A stretch of DNA of 64,000 bases, from NCBI GenBank assembly GCA_002914805.1, contig JXTB01000028.1, positions 1,650,126 through 1,714,125 of the forward strand. The letters are read 5' to 3'. Positions 23,957 through 35,482 of this stretch are shown one piece after another; positions within the stretch are counted from its first letter, which is position 1; each line of letters begins with the position of its first letter. The notes under the pieces are model-generated. The model searched no databases. It was not told the DNA's origin and saw only the letters and a list, made by a program, of their open reading frames with translations. The stretch is from Parasponia andersonii. Taxonomy: Eukaryota; Streptophyta; Magnoliopsida; Rosales; Cannabaceae. A program made the translations under genes and the position numbers.

Positions 23957-24310
23957 TGATGATGATCAGTTTTTAGTTTTGCGCTTATTTAATATATGAG
24001 ATCAGAGATGGAAGTAGCTACTGTCGGAATAACTTTTTTTTTGTTTTAAATTAACCATATTATATATTAAAACAAAACAAAAAAAAAAACTATTCCGACA
24101 GTAGCTACTTCCATATCTGATCTCATATATTATTAAATAAGCGCAAAATTAAAAACGGATCATCATCATCAACCATGTATTATCATCATATATTATAATA
24201 TGGTTAATTTAAACAAAAAATAAAAATTTTTCTGGAAGTAGCTACTTCCATCTCTGATCTCATATATTAAATAAGCACAAAACTAAAAACTGATCATCAT
24301 CATCGTCAAC
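23957..24310. repeat. Three-copy inverted repeat behind the bZIP gene
   Basis: A unit of about 75-80 bp occurs as 23957-24031 (one orientation), 24091-24170 and 24233-24310 (opposite orientation). Shared blocks include GATCTCATATATT, GTAGCTACTTCCAT and ACTGATCATCATCATC-like ends. The first two copies form a near-perfect hairpin with a loop of about 60 bp. The first copy plus its flank (to about 24070) also pairs with 24190-24310. The copy nearest the gene starts 30 bp past the bZIP stop, so it is probably within the 3' untranslated region. It carries an 18-bp perfect palindrome at about 24233-24250. Confidence 0.85.
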
Positions 24311-24340
24311 CATGTATTCTCTATATAATTATATTATATC

Positions 24341-25021
24341 TCAATGAAGTAAGTCCACCGAAGTAGCAATATTTTTGGACGAAGTCTCAGCTCTAAGATG
24401 AGCCGCGTTGCAGGGGATAATCATCTCATGATTATGAAGATCATCCGGCTCGACGTCATGATCATGATGATCAGCAGCGGTGACGGCTCTCAAAAGGGCG
24501 GCGTTGTACGGACTCCCGATCTGGAGGTCGGTCAGCATTTGTCTGAGGTCAGAGGCTTCTTCCTTGAGGCGGGTGTTCTCGTGCAAGACCCGGTCATGGC
24601 ACTCGGACACGTGGTTGAGCTTGCCGATGAGGCTGTGGTTCTCGTTCCTCAGCCGGACCACCTGGGACCAGAGCTCGTCCAGGTGCTTCTGCTTCCTCAT
24701 CCTCGACCGCCGAGCCGACTCCCGGTTCGATATCATCCGCCGCTGCCGCCGCTCGTCGATTATCCTCATCTGCTCCTCATGATCACCACCATGATGATAA
24801 TCATAGTTCTCCTCGGCCTCGTCCGAGGTGGACGACGTCGTTTGAGGGTAGTTTGGTAAGTTATTGGTTAAGAATGATGTGTTGAGAAGGAAAGCATGAT
24901 TGAGAATATTATTATTGTTACTACTACTAGTGATCATGTTGTTGAAGCTTGGAAGTGGGATAGGGTTTTGATCTGGTGCGACTGGGAGGAAGTACACTCC
25001 TGTGAACTCGCCCGGAATCAT
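24341..25021 (-). CDS. bZIP43-like: Group S bZIP transcription factor (bZIP43-like)
   Basis: A 226-residue intronless gene, as is usual for group S. The basic region is at about 89-110 with the diagnostic N99-x7-R107 (NRESARRSR), which contacts ACGT-core DNA. The leucine zipper follows with heptad positions L117, L124, L131, V138, V145, L152, L159 and L166, so it should dimerise, often with group C partners (family knowledge). The N terminus starts MIPGEF and is Asn/Ser-rich, and an acidic stretch (SDEAEEN) precedes the basic region. This layout, and KQKHLDELWSQV right after the basic region, resembles the bZIP42/43 branch. The C-terminal tail (171-226) is rich in His and Asp. No sucrose-control upstream ORF like that of the S1 branch was noticed in the 5' leader. 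Nuclear location is expected. The 3' flank holds the inverted repeat at 23957-24310. Confidence 0.93.
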   Translation of the reverse strand: MIPGEFTGVYFLPVAPDQNPIPLPSFNNMITSSSNNNNILNHAFLLNTSFLTNNLPNYPQTTSSTSDEAEENYDYHHGGDHEEQMRIIDERRQRRMISNRESARRSRMRKQKHLDELWSQVVRLRNENHSLIGKLNHVSECHDRVLHENTRLKEEASDLRQMLTDLQIGSPYNAALLRAVTAADHHDHDVEPDDLHNHEMIIPCNAAHLRAETSSKNIATSVDLLH

Positions 25022-25174
25022 GGTGATAATATGATGGGTTCTTTTTTTGAGTTTGTGTAGTTTTTAGTTGGTATATATGTATAGATGTGGAAGTGTTGTT
25101 TGTATATATGTATAGATTTTGAAGTGATGAAAGTGAAGCGTAATGAGGAGTAATGGATAGTGAAGGGGAGAAGG

Positions 25175-25186
25175 GGTTTTTATAGG
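25175..25186 (-). promoter_or_regulatory. Probable TATA box of the bZIP gene
   Basis: On the minus strand this reads CCTATAAAAACC, about 155 bp upstream of the start codon, which would give a 5' leader of about 120-130 nt. Confidence 0.6.
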
Positions 25187-25648
25187 ATGGGAAATTGGGT
25201 AAAGAGGAATTTAAAAGAGTGTGGGGCTAGTTTTGGCACCAAGTGGATAAACACTAGTTAGTATTCAGGAGAAGGAGGCTTACATTGCTTATATGGGCAA
25301 AATGTAATGACAATTATTGGAAGGACACCCACGAATATGCGTGTGAAAAAGCATGTCGGGTAAGATATGTGTATAAATATTATATATCTGTGTATATATT
25401 CTTGTGTATATATATGCATTATGATGGAATTTTTGGTTTGTCTAGGTCATTAGTGTATATTTTTAACGATACTCTGTTAATTTTTTACTCGCTATACATA
25501 TCGGAGAAAAGGGAGAAAAGGGCTATCCACATTAAAATTTGAGCTAACTTTCTGAAAAGAATGTGACATATGCATGCATGTTTTTTACCTCTAAAATATC
25601 CCCTAGAAAGATATATAATAATAAAAATTTGACTAGACCAGTTTGTGA
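25187..25648. other. Upstream region of the bZIP gene
   Basis: No further gene or element seen before the solo LTR. The promoter of the bZIP gene is therefore limited to about 460 bp before repetitive DNA starts. Confidence 0.5.
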
Positions 25649-27856
25649 TGTAAAAACCCGGAATCTTCAAGGGTAATTTGGACATTTTACTAATTTTCCG
25701 GATAAAATATTGTGGGGACTAATTTGCAAAAGTTTTGTACAAATGGACTAAATTGTAAATTTTGGGGGACTAGATTGATAGATATTTGAAATTTTTGGGA
25801 CTTATGTGTAAGTTTTGAAAAATTGCACAGCCCTATAAGATTGGGCCACGTGGCCCTGCTCAACCAATCCCCTCTCTTCTTCTCTCTCTCCCCGAAACTC
25901 TCTTTCTCTCTCCTCTCTCGGATCTCTCTCGGCCGCACCACCGCAGGACTGCCGCTGGCCACCGTCCGCCTGCACCACCGACCGGCGAAGGTCTCTCGGG
26001 CCGCGTCGAAGCTCCGCCGCCTGTCCCCGGTCATCGTCGCCACCTGTATCGCCGGAAAAAGCCATTGATGCCGTTTTGACCCATTTCGGTTTTTCGTCAC
26101 CGGCGACGATTCCGGTCACCATTCGGCCTCAAACTGGTCCCGTTGGATTCGTATCGTCGTAAGGATCATCAAGCTATATATATCTCAACTTCATTTTGCC
26201 CGGATTGAAAGTTGCCATTTTTGGGCATTTCGAGTTTATGGTTGATGTTCTCGATCCGGCCATTGTATTGTGTTTTTGACTGCATTTTTGGAATGTACTC
26301 GGAAAATGGAGAAGTTTGATATATAGATTGTGTGGTTTGGGGATCGGCACGAAAATCGAGATCGGACGGTCGATTTTGTCTCGTTTTGCGTGCCACTGGT
26401 CCGGTTGTACCCGAAGCCGAATTGGACAAGTTCTATGTCTAACATAGCTATTTTGGGTGCTGGGAATTCAGTGAAGAGGTCCGTTTGTGGAATTGAAGCT
26501 CCGGTGAGAAAGCTGGTTTTTCGCACGAGGACGATCGAGAGCTTGGAATTGGTTCCCGACCCTCCGGGCGATCGTTAACGACACCTTGAAGACTCAATAG
26601 CACGGTATCGCTATTCTGTTGAGGTAGGGGTTTAGTTATCTTCATTTTATACCGTTTTTGAGTTAAAACTTATTTTCTGCAGCATATAAGAATAAGTGTG
26701 TTTTTAATGATTTCAATTATATGTGATGGAATCTGGTTATACGATATATACTGTACTGCTCTGGGAATTTACTGTGTGCAGGTTATTTTGGGTATATCAA
26801 AAATAGGGCCGTTATACTGTCCGTTTTTCTATAAAACCCTATTATGCATGTTTTCCTGAAAAACCAGAGTACAGTAGTTTTTACACTTTAGTTCTGTATT
26901 GCACGTGTCATAGGATCATACATGAGTACCATGTTAGCATCGTGGGTTTTACAGTGTGGCGCTGCGTGCCCCACCGTCGGTGAAAGTTCGTAAACTCGCG
27001 CGAAGTCTTGTTACTTCTGATTACCTCCCCATTTGGCAGGCGTAGGCAATTCCGTTGCCCCTCCAGGTTTGGTAGATGACACAGGGGTGTCCCCTCCGGG
27101 TATAGGCTTAGGTATCAGGCAGGCTGTTAGGTACACTTAGTACTATCATCCTGAGTTTCCATAGATGAGAGGATGTGAGCTCATGGGTATGGATTGATTT
27201 GTGTCATGTGCATATGGAGTGATGGTTTTGATTACACTATTTTATATATATTGGCTCCCGGTTTGGATTATATATATATATATAGATATATATATGTGTG
27301 TGTGTATGTTTTGGATTTGAACTAACCATGTATGAGATTTCCATCACTGAACTGTTTTTCTCTGAGGTAACTATTTTTCTACTGGGCATTGTATGCTCAC
27401 CCCCCTACCTTCCTCCTCAGGTGGTGTCCAGTGCGATCTTGGTGATCAAGAGGAGTAAGAGGTCATCCTGATTGCAGTTCGTCTCTTGGTAATGCTAGAA
27501 GTTTGTTGTCATAGTCTTTGGACTATTTGGATTGCGTGTTAGCATTGAACTAAGATTACTACTTTCTATTTTGTCTGCATACTGATGTATACTATTCTGG
27601 TGTTTGACTTTTATTGTGGATGACGATGATGCTGGGTTTTGTATTTAATTTCATGTTTTTAAGTAATTGTTCAATTTATGTTTGATGGTGTATACGAACT
27701 GTGGGAGTGGTTCACGGGATAGAATTCTGATTATTTTATTTAAATGGACCGTTTTTATAAAAACTAGAACTTTTGGCACTTTTCAAATAAATCAAGGAAT
27801 TTCCCATCTTTGTGAAGTTCTCCTTCTTCCACTAGCCTAGGTTTTGGGTCGTGACA
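25649..27856 (+). mobile_element. Solo LTR of the chromovirus family
   Basis: This 2208-bp unit starts TGTAAAAACCC and ends GTGACA and aligns over its full length with the 3' LTR at 17543-19748, but no internal domains follow. The flanks TGTGA (25644-25648) and TGTGC (27857-27861) match at four of five bases, the expected target duplication with one change. This is the usual product of recombination between the two LTRs of a full element. It sits head-on to the bZIP promoter. Confidence 0.9.
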
Positions 27857-27954
27857 TGTGCAAAATGTTAATTTCAATAAATAGTTTGAAGATATAATTT
27901 CGGTTGGCTCTTTTGATGCTTGCTAAATATTACTGCTTATATATGTTTCCTGAG

Positions 27955-29110
27955 CTATTGGGGAAAAATAGATTTGGTCTTTCTTTATTAGTTCTTTATT
28001 CCTCTTTTGAGGTCGATTTTTCTTTAAAAAACTCTTCATGAGCAACTTCTTACTGTTTCTTCTTTGATGAAGTGAGACTTCCATCTTCCATCTTATTGTT
28101 GTTTCTGTCATTCCTCGATTGAGAACTCGTGACATTTATTTGTTGATTGCCTTTTTGTTGTACAGCTTTGGTGGGTCATGTCCTCTTTATTTTGTACTCC
28201 AGTCTTTTTAAAGGGCTATGTGAGGGATTTTTGGAATAGAGCTCAATTTTGCTCGTTTAGCCCACAACTTCTAGCTTTTTAGAAAGTTGGTTTGGTCACT
28301 ATTTTTTGGATTATATGGCATCTTTGGAATTTGGAAATTTTTTAAAATAAAAAGTCATCTATATCATCAGCATTTATTCTTTTATGATATTTTATTAGAG
28401 AAGTTGATTCTCTAGTTTCTGACTCTATGTCTAATTCTATGACTAATCTCTTAATTTTACGAGAGTTTCGGGTCAAAGGTAGGCCTGAAAGGCACCAATC
28501 ATTGTTGAAGTTATATCGAGACCTTCTTCTTTGTCCTAAATCAAGATCAATAATGACGGTTCTGCTTATGGTTTACTGGGTACTTCTGAGAGTTCAAAAG
28601 TATTTCAGACTCATTGAAGGTTTGTTCGCGGATGTTTCTCTATTCTATTAAGAATTGCTTATGTTTTTTAGACAAAATTGGCAGCGATAATTCATACGAT
28701 TGATAATGTTTGAAAATATAGATAGAAACATCTATGGTTAGTGAGTGATTCAGTTTATGTCATTTCTCTTCTTTTGGCTTATTTCCTTAAAGTTTGTTTC
28801 CGTTGAGATCAACTTAGTGTAGAGTATTAGGATACATTACTAATATGGGTTTTGTGATCACTCATATCTATCGCAAGAGTAATCGTGTTGCTGATTTTTT
28901 AACTTCTCGTGCTCATTTTTATATTTGTCTTACTTAGTAATAATCCGCTTCATCTTTTATTTCATATTTTGTTTACGACAATTATATTATGAAGTCTAAT
29001 TAATAATTTTACTGATTTTTATTTCTTTATCTCCAGAGATCAGGTTTATATCCCTTCTGAATTGGTGTATTTTTTTTAATTTAATTTGGCTCGCCCAGTT
29101 CTAAAAAAAA
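27955..29110 (+). mobile_element. 3' fragment of a LINE (L1-type) retrotransposon
   Basis: The plus strand encodes, in broken frames, the end of a plant L1 ORF2. A zinc-finger reverse-transcriptase tail is seen at about 28060-28300 (HLFVDC-like, then QLWW). An RNase H-like domain follows from about 28550 (DGSAYGLLG-like), then LAAIIHTIDN, SDSVYVISLL and VTH-like SHIYR...NRVADFL pieces near 28690-28900. The 3' end is an A tract at about 29103-29110. Several stops and frameshifts make it a pseudogene, and no endonuclease or reverse-transcriptase core remains, as expected from 5' truncation. Confidence 0.75.
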
Positions 29111-29819
29111 CGTTTCCCAAGCTCATATAATACTGTTACCTTAGTCCATAACGCTGTGTGAATATTGAAGCTTGAATATTCGTGTCCCTAATTTTTTTTA
29201 TATAAATAAATAAATGCCGCAACCGACGGATTTTCTTTTTTGTCTGTACTTTTATATGTCTGGAAGCATTACTGGATGATGTTCTTTATAAATTAAAAAA
29301 AAAAATCTTAGAATGGTTTGATTATTTCAACAAACATGTTTGATGCACATATGCATGTACATACCATGATGATGATATTTATGCATGAGTGTATGTCTAT
29401 CTGTAGGAAAGATTTGGATAATCATTTCATTTGGCATCACTTATATTTATGTAATACTTGGAAGAAAGAAAATGAAAAGTTTGATGATGTGGGGTTGCAA
29501 TAATTAAGGTGAAGAATGTTTCAGAAGAAGGAAATTAAAGGGGAAAAAAAAAAAAAGGCATTTGAGGACTGGTTTTAATTTGACGTCAAAATCTCAGGAG
29601 ATTTTTCATTTATTTTTTTTATTTTTTATTTTTTATTTTTTCATGACGACGCAACACAGCCAATTAAGCAGATTTGAAAAGCTTTCATCTCAAACAACCA
29701 TGACAGCGAATAACACATTTGTGGCTTGTGACGCAATGAAGGCCAGTTTAAAAGGTCAATTATTAAAATAAAAGCTCGAGTATTAATGACCATGTTTTAT
29801 AAATAAGGAATAAATTTTG
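29111..29819. other. Intergenic DNA, nothing recognised
   Basis: AT-rich with simple T-rich runs near 29610-29640 and no supported gene. Confidence 0.45.
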
Positions 29820-29827
29820 GGTGACTC

Positions 29828-30450
29828 TATGGTTGTCAATTTGCTCCCAATGGGGCGGGTTCTGGAGGATTATTCACAAACGAGATTAGAGTCGAGCATC
29901 TATTTATATATCGGAGTCGGAGTCGGAACGGGAACGCGGGAGATATTTTTTTGTCTTGAACCTGCTCCCATATATTTATTACATTATTTTTTAAAATAAA
30001 TTATATATACAAACATAATAAAAATAAAATTATATATATATAAACATAATATAAATTGCATTACGATATTTATGCTATTTCTCTGGTTTTTGGGCTTGTA
30101 TTTTTCTTTTCTTTTTGTTTTTGGTGTTTTGTGTATTTTTTATTCTAATAAAATTAGAGTGGAGCTTTTATCCCTATAATATATATATATATATATTAAT
30201 TTTATAATTTTTTTTTAAAATCATTCTAATATGTTGAATGAAGAGATAAATTGAAATTTTATGTCTAGGAGTAAAATATAACTAAAGTATATTTTTTTCA
30301 ATTATTATGTTTATCAAAGATTCCTCGTCCTGCCTTGACTCCTTCGGGGATTTCCCAAGATTAGAGATGGGAGCGGTGATGAAATCTAGAGTCGGGGATG
30401 GGGGCGGAGAGGGTATTCCTCGGCCCCGTCTCTTCCCATTTACATCCCTA
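29828..30450. mobile_element. hAT-like non-autonomous element
   Basis: The left end TATGGTTGTCAATTTGC and the reverse complement of the right end, TAGGGATGTAAATGGG, are imperfect inverted repeats. Eight bases flank the element, GGTGACTC at 29820-29827 and GGTTACTC at 30451-30458, matching at seven of eight, the target size of the hAT superfamily. GC-rich, G/C-skewed ends enclose an AT-rich core, a common hAT MITE layout. No transposase coding was seen in the 623 bp. Confidence 0.65.
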
Positions 30451-30458
30451 GGTTACTC

Positions 30459-31173
30459 ACTGAGCATTTCAGTTTTGGATTGGAGGGGCCCACCAGAAAT
30501 TAAAGTTTTATCTAATTATATATTTATAGTTAACAACAAGTGCCTTAATCCCATTTTACTCTTTCTAGAGAGGTTTTCAAAAAGTGCTGAATTTAGGCAA
30601 GATCATTTTATTGAAAGTTCCTATTCAAGCTATGGGAACATGTTCCTTGGCCTTTTCGTACTGTTTCCGATTTTCTTGGTCAATTTGCTTTAATTTGCCA
30701 TGCACTGCAGGAAAATTTTCCTTCGCCAATGCCCAATGAAGATTTTACTGTCTTTCTGAAAGAAAATATATTTTCCAGCATAAAGTTTGTACTATATGAT
30801 TTACATTACTGCCGTACATGTTCTTATAATAAAATTAATTTACGTGCACAAGGTGCCCTCTTGCTTACTTATCGGTGTTCTCTTCTTCTTATCATGAATT
30901 GGATTAATTAAGATTTTATTGATAGAGAGTTTGAAGCAATCGGATGATCAACAGAATAAACAATATGTCTCATCCTCTTGAGTCATTGGAAGGGAACTAA
31001 CAAATGGCACTATGTATGTCATGAGGCTACACTTTACCTAAACTCCTCTCTTGAATTATATATAATTTGGCTGTTTATAAGTAGTGCTCCTATATTTATT
31101 TATAACAGCTAGTTCACTTCCACTATTAATTATAATTTTGTAGTATATATTCAATGAAGCATCAAACATTGAC

Positions 31174-31174
<1 letters not shown>
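30459..31174. other. Intergenic DNA, nothing recognised
   Basis: Short chance ORFs only; no element boundaries found. Confidence 0.45.

Positions 31175-31242
<68 letters not shown>
31175..31242. repeat. (CT)n microsatellite
   Basis: About 34 uninterrupted CT dinucleotides. Frames reading Arg-Glu repeats on the minus strand are an artefact of this. Confidence 0.95.
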
Positions 31243-31246
<4 letters not shown>

Positions 31247-33215
31247 TTAAAAAAAAAAAAATCTTATACTAAAGTAAACTAAAGATTTATTATGTATATC
31301 TGATCAACTCAGAAGTAGTGGCAGTCTCTAACTGAGAGTATAACTGATTATCTTTTCACGTATTGTATAAAGTGATAGCCAGTTATTATCTAATATCTCT
31401 TCTTGAGGTCCACTAGCAAATTTTTGAGAAAAAAGTAAATAATAAAAGAAGATTAGATCAAAAGGTCCTGGCAAATCTCAGAGAGGCAGCAACTAGCAAA
31501 TGCAAACGTTTTTATTCTATTTATATTCACAGAACTTAATATTCTATCATTTGCCTTTTGTTTTCTTCTATCTATATTTGACAATATATAGTGTAGGTGA
31601 TTCTCCACTATAAAACTTCTATTCACTATTCAGCTTCTAAATTCTAAAGCATACTGGATAAGGCCGAGGCTGATTAAAGAACTTTCGTAGAAGAGTACTA
31701 CTACTATGGAAGTATTCTTTCTTCCTTTCTAAAAACTTTTTTTTTCAATATATACATCCTTCCCTCCACTTATGCGCTTTATTTTTTATTTTTTATTTTT
31801 TATGAAAAATATAATAAACTACTAGTACTTGAGTTCAATATATGTACTAAGGAATTAGTATGAGCCTGTATATATACACCATATATATGTTTGATATGTT
31901 TGCATGCTAAGGTACGTATACTGCTTAAATCAATAATATGTAACTTTTGTGCCGCATAAAGAAGAATGTAGCAAAAAGCTGCATATATAGGTATTAATAT
32001 TTTCTTTTTAGTGAGGGATGCAGGCTAGGATATTCGAATTTTAAACTCAATATAAGAAGTATATCAATTACATGATTAAATCTGTGACCACAAAAATTAT
32101 ATTATCAGATATTGTGATTTGACCTAATCAATTGTACATTAATGTAGACAAAACTTATAGGACTAACACCACTATCTATTATACACGTATATATATACTA
32201 AAAACAATATTACCGGAGAATTGAGGAAATGAAGAATGATGCTAGCTATTGGGCTTGTCAATAGATCTAAAAGAAGAATATTTGTAACGTGAAATGAGGC
32301 GTACGTATGTTCTAATTACTCATATTTATCACACGGACTTTTTATTTGCACTAACATAAAGGATGCATGTGAAATTGTCGTAGAACCTTTGATTAGAATC
32401 AAATCTTGCCAACCCATTTGCAGTACCTACTGCTTTTTTTGTCAAATTGATGTAATATGGCTATCTCTATTAGCTAGGCTGTGCTGCCTAGCTAGCTATC
32501 AAAAAATAAAACAACATCACAAAAAAGCGAAAAAGCAATTTGCCTATTCAACAATATTAATAGGTCCTCTAAACCATTTGAAGTACGGCAACATGTACAT
32601 AACTTTTTGTAATTTCTTATAAAACCATTGGAGGATCAATAAAACTTTTTTGGTCCCTACCAAATGAAATTTTAGAGAATAACAACAAATGAAGGTGATG
32701 ATCAATAAAGAGAAAGGGAGAAAAGATCAGATTAGATAGAATATATATAGATATGTAGATCATATCCAAGTGGGGTTTCCCAGAATTTTATGTTCTATAG
32801 TCTTGTATATCGCTCTGGTTTCTCTAGATATAAATGCTAAATATTTAAACAAATAAAAGAAAGGATAGTGTAGAGCTAGCAGAGGTGAAGTGTGTGGAAA
32901 ATATGCCAGGTACGGAGGGGGACTGGATTTAACTGCAACCCATTATGAGTCGGAAATTAAATAGATTATTATTACTTTTGGACTGGAATAGCATGAAACA
33001 TATGATTGTGCCCCAGTAATAAGCAGTGGATCCCACTATTTTATTACTTTTTTTTTTTTTAAGCGTGGGTGCACCACCCCACTATACTCAGCTCTCAGAT
33101 GCACAGCCACGATAAACTCGACCCAAAGAAAAACCAGCCACCCAACCATATATACACCTCTCTTTTCTTTGATTGTTTTGGGGCATAATTAAGCTTTAAA
33201 TATGGATTATTTGGC
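31243..33215. other. Intergenic DNA, nothing recognised
   Basis: About 2 kb of AT-rich sequence with short chance ORFs; no gene, RNA or repeat family could be supported. Confidence 0.45.
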
Positions 33216-33470
33216 ATGGCCCGGCCCGACACTAAGGCCGGACAGAATTTGACTGAGGTAGTGAGTCTATTGGATTGGCCGGTCCGGTGGTTCTTTTTTT
33301 ACTTTCGATTTTTAAAATTTTTTGTTATTTTTATAACTATTATTTAAAAAAATAATATTTTTACGAAATAATATCGGTCGAACCCGACCCGACATTTAAC
33401 TCTTGGGTAATAGGCCGATTCGGCCCGCTATTATTATCAGTCTGGACTACCCATATTTGTGGTTCTAGGC
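33216..33470. other. GC-rich patch, possible decayed DNA transposon
   Basis: GGCCCGGCCCGAC near the left and CCCGACCCGAC plus CGGCCCGC near the right surround an AT-rich centre in otherwise AT-rich DNA. This GC-ends/AT-core layout recalls hAT-type MITEs, but terminal repeats and a target duplication were not found. Confidence 0.3.
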
Positions 33471-34372
33471 ACTAAAATGTATCAGGACTAGTTATGTGGT
33501 AGCCTAAAAGAAATTATATTAATAAATGATTTCATTAGGATTTGTTACTCTTGCATACTATTTATGTTTTTTCTTTGACTCTAATATGATCTTACAGATT
33601 GGATTTTTTTTTCCTCTTCTCTTCTCTCTTCTTTCTTTCCATCCTTGAAGAGTTTAAAAAATACCTTTAACCAGACAGCGGATCTTCCTAATCTCGGGTA
33701 TAAGTTTGTCGTACTTTATTTTCTCTTCTTGCTTTTATTTTCAAATAATAATTCTTTCATTTGTAAAGGTAGATATCTACCTAAATCTAAATATATAGTA
33801 TTATTATTAGTCAACCCAAATCTAAATCATGATAGTTTTGGTTTCTGTTGCTGTTTTTTCTTTTAATATGATAATTTAGATCTTTGTATCATCTATAATT
33901 CAAATTAAAAGAATTTATTTCTATTGCATATCAAATTTTATAGAAACTCTTCCTATAAATCAATAAAAATTATCAATTCGGATATAGTGAAGTATCAAAA
34001 AAGCTCTCATATATTTTTCATTGGAGTTTTTCTTCAAGAACATTGACTTCAAGAATGTTGACATGGATTTTCTTTGCTCCAAAATATAATTTGAAAGTTT
34101 TTTTTTTTGGTTTACGAATCAATTACTTGATGTTCAATATTAATTTGTCGTTGTAACTTTAATATGAGTTTAATAAAATTATTTTCTAAATATATATACG
34201 TGTATATAACCTTACAATTATATATGTACACAATTGATAAGCTTTTACAGTATAATCTAGAATCAACACTAGTTTGATTAAACTTTGTTTACACTAATGT
34301 TATAAGTTATGTTTTGTTCCCAACCCCTCCCCCCAAAAAAAAACTTAATTCTTAATCATTTGCATCTTGTGA

Positions 34373-34413
<41 letters not shown>

Positions 34414-34787
34414 TATGTGAATTTCTCACTTTATGTACAGAAGGAGCTCGCTAATCAAAAACTAGAAAGAAGCTATCCCAAATGAAGAAAATAACTCGAA
34501 AGATCAACCATTCAGGTCGCTTAAGGGGTTTTGGCCAAACAGCTTATATGAAGGACTAATTCAGCTTGTATCAATCATTGATGAAAATGTAACATTTTGG
34601 AACATCATAGGTATCAGATATCTTCAGTAATTTTTGATTTATTTGATCCATTCTCGACCACTATTACCTAATCTATCACAGTATGTCAGGAAGATGACTC
34701 GCTAATTCTATAATCTTCCAGAAAGATGACTCATCATATTTTGTACATTAAACATTACATAGTCATTTTCTCTCTTAATAAGCCATT
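33471..34787. other. Intergenic DNA with an (AT)n microsatellite
   Basis: No gene recognised. An (AT)n run lies at about 34375-34409. Confidence 0.45.
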
Positions 34788-34795
34788 GTCTAGGC

Positions 34796-34996
34796 CAGGG
34801 CAGATGGAGAAGGGGCCCAGGACATATGCTCTCACTGTATTTTGGAGAAAATATTTTTTATGTGTTCTTTAAAAGAAAAAAAATTGTAAGAAGTTAAAAT
34901 AGTCCTATGCTCCTACTAAAAATTGGCTAAAATTATACTAAGACCCTAAAATATATGGCTTAGGTGCCTTATTGCCTAAGGCTGACTCTGCCCTTG
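34796..34996. mobile_element. Small hAT-like MITE
   Basis: CAGGGCAGA at the left and TCTGCCCTTG at the right are inverted repeats around a 201-bp non-coding unit. Flanking eights GTCTAGGC (34788-34795) and GCCTAGAC (34997-35004) match at six of eight and contain the CTAG core favoured by hAT elements. The flanks are also near-inverted repeats of each other, so the true ends might lie outside. Confidence 0.5.
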
Positions 34997-35004
34997 GCCT
35001 AGAC

Positions 35005-35408
35005 TATTGATATTTGGAGTTTTACTTTGTAAATCATCTTTCTCACTCAATAAAATTGACCACGTAGAGCCAATGAAATTAAATGGTTAAACCACTTTAA
35101 ATTTGGTGTCATTTCTTAGTTATGAACCAATTCTAATGAATTATTTATTATCCATCCCTATATAATATTAGTCTAAATTCAATCAAGGGTTTGATCTTTT
35201 ACTCTAGAGGAATATAATAGCATATTTGATTTTGATATATATATATATATATATATATATATCCAAAGTGGTCGATCCTAATCATCATATACTCATAATG
35301 TCATTAAATTTTTATTAAACTTGATTCTGATATAAACTTCTATAATCCAATTGTAACAAAATTATATCCAATGAAGGCTTTAATTGATAAGAGAACAAAT
35401 AGAAGGGC

Positions 35409-35482
<74 letters not shown>

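Noticed and set aside
23957-24310. Calling the inverted repeat a known microRNA gene
   Set aside because: The arms do not contain any conserved plant miRNA sequence that I recognise, and the arm length is more like an inverted duplication than a mature miRNA precursor.
24398-24859. Plus-strand ORFs opposite the bZIP gene
   Set aside because: Antisense shadows; the minus-strand frame has the complete bZIP domain.
31056-31244. Arg-Glu repeat protein on the minus strand (also 35315-35500)
   Set aside because: Translation of CT microsatellites; no gene structure around them.
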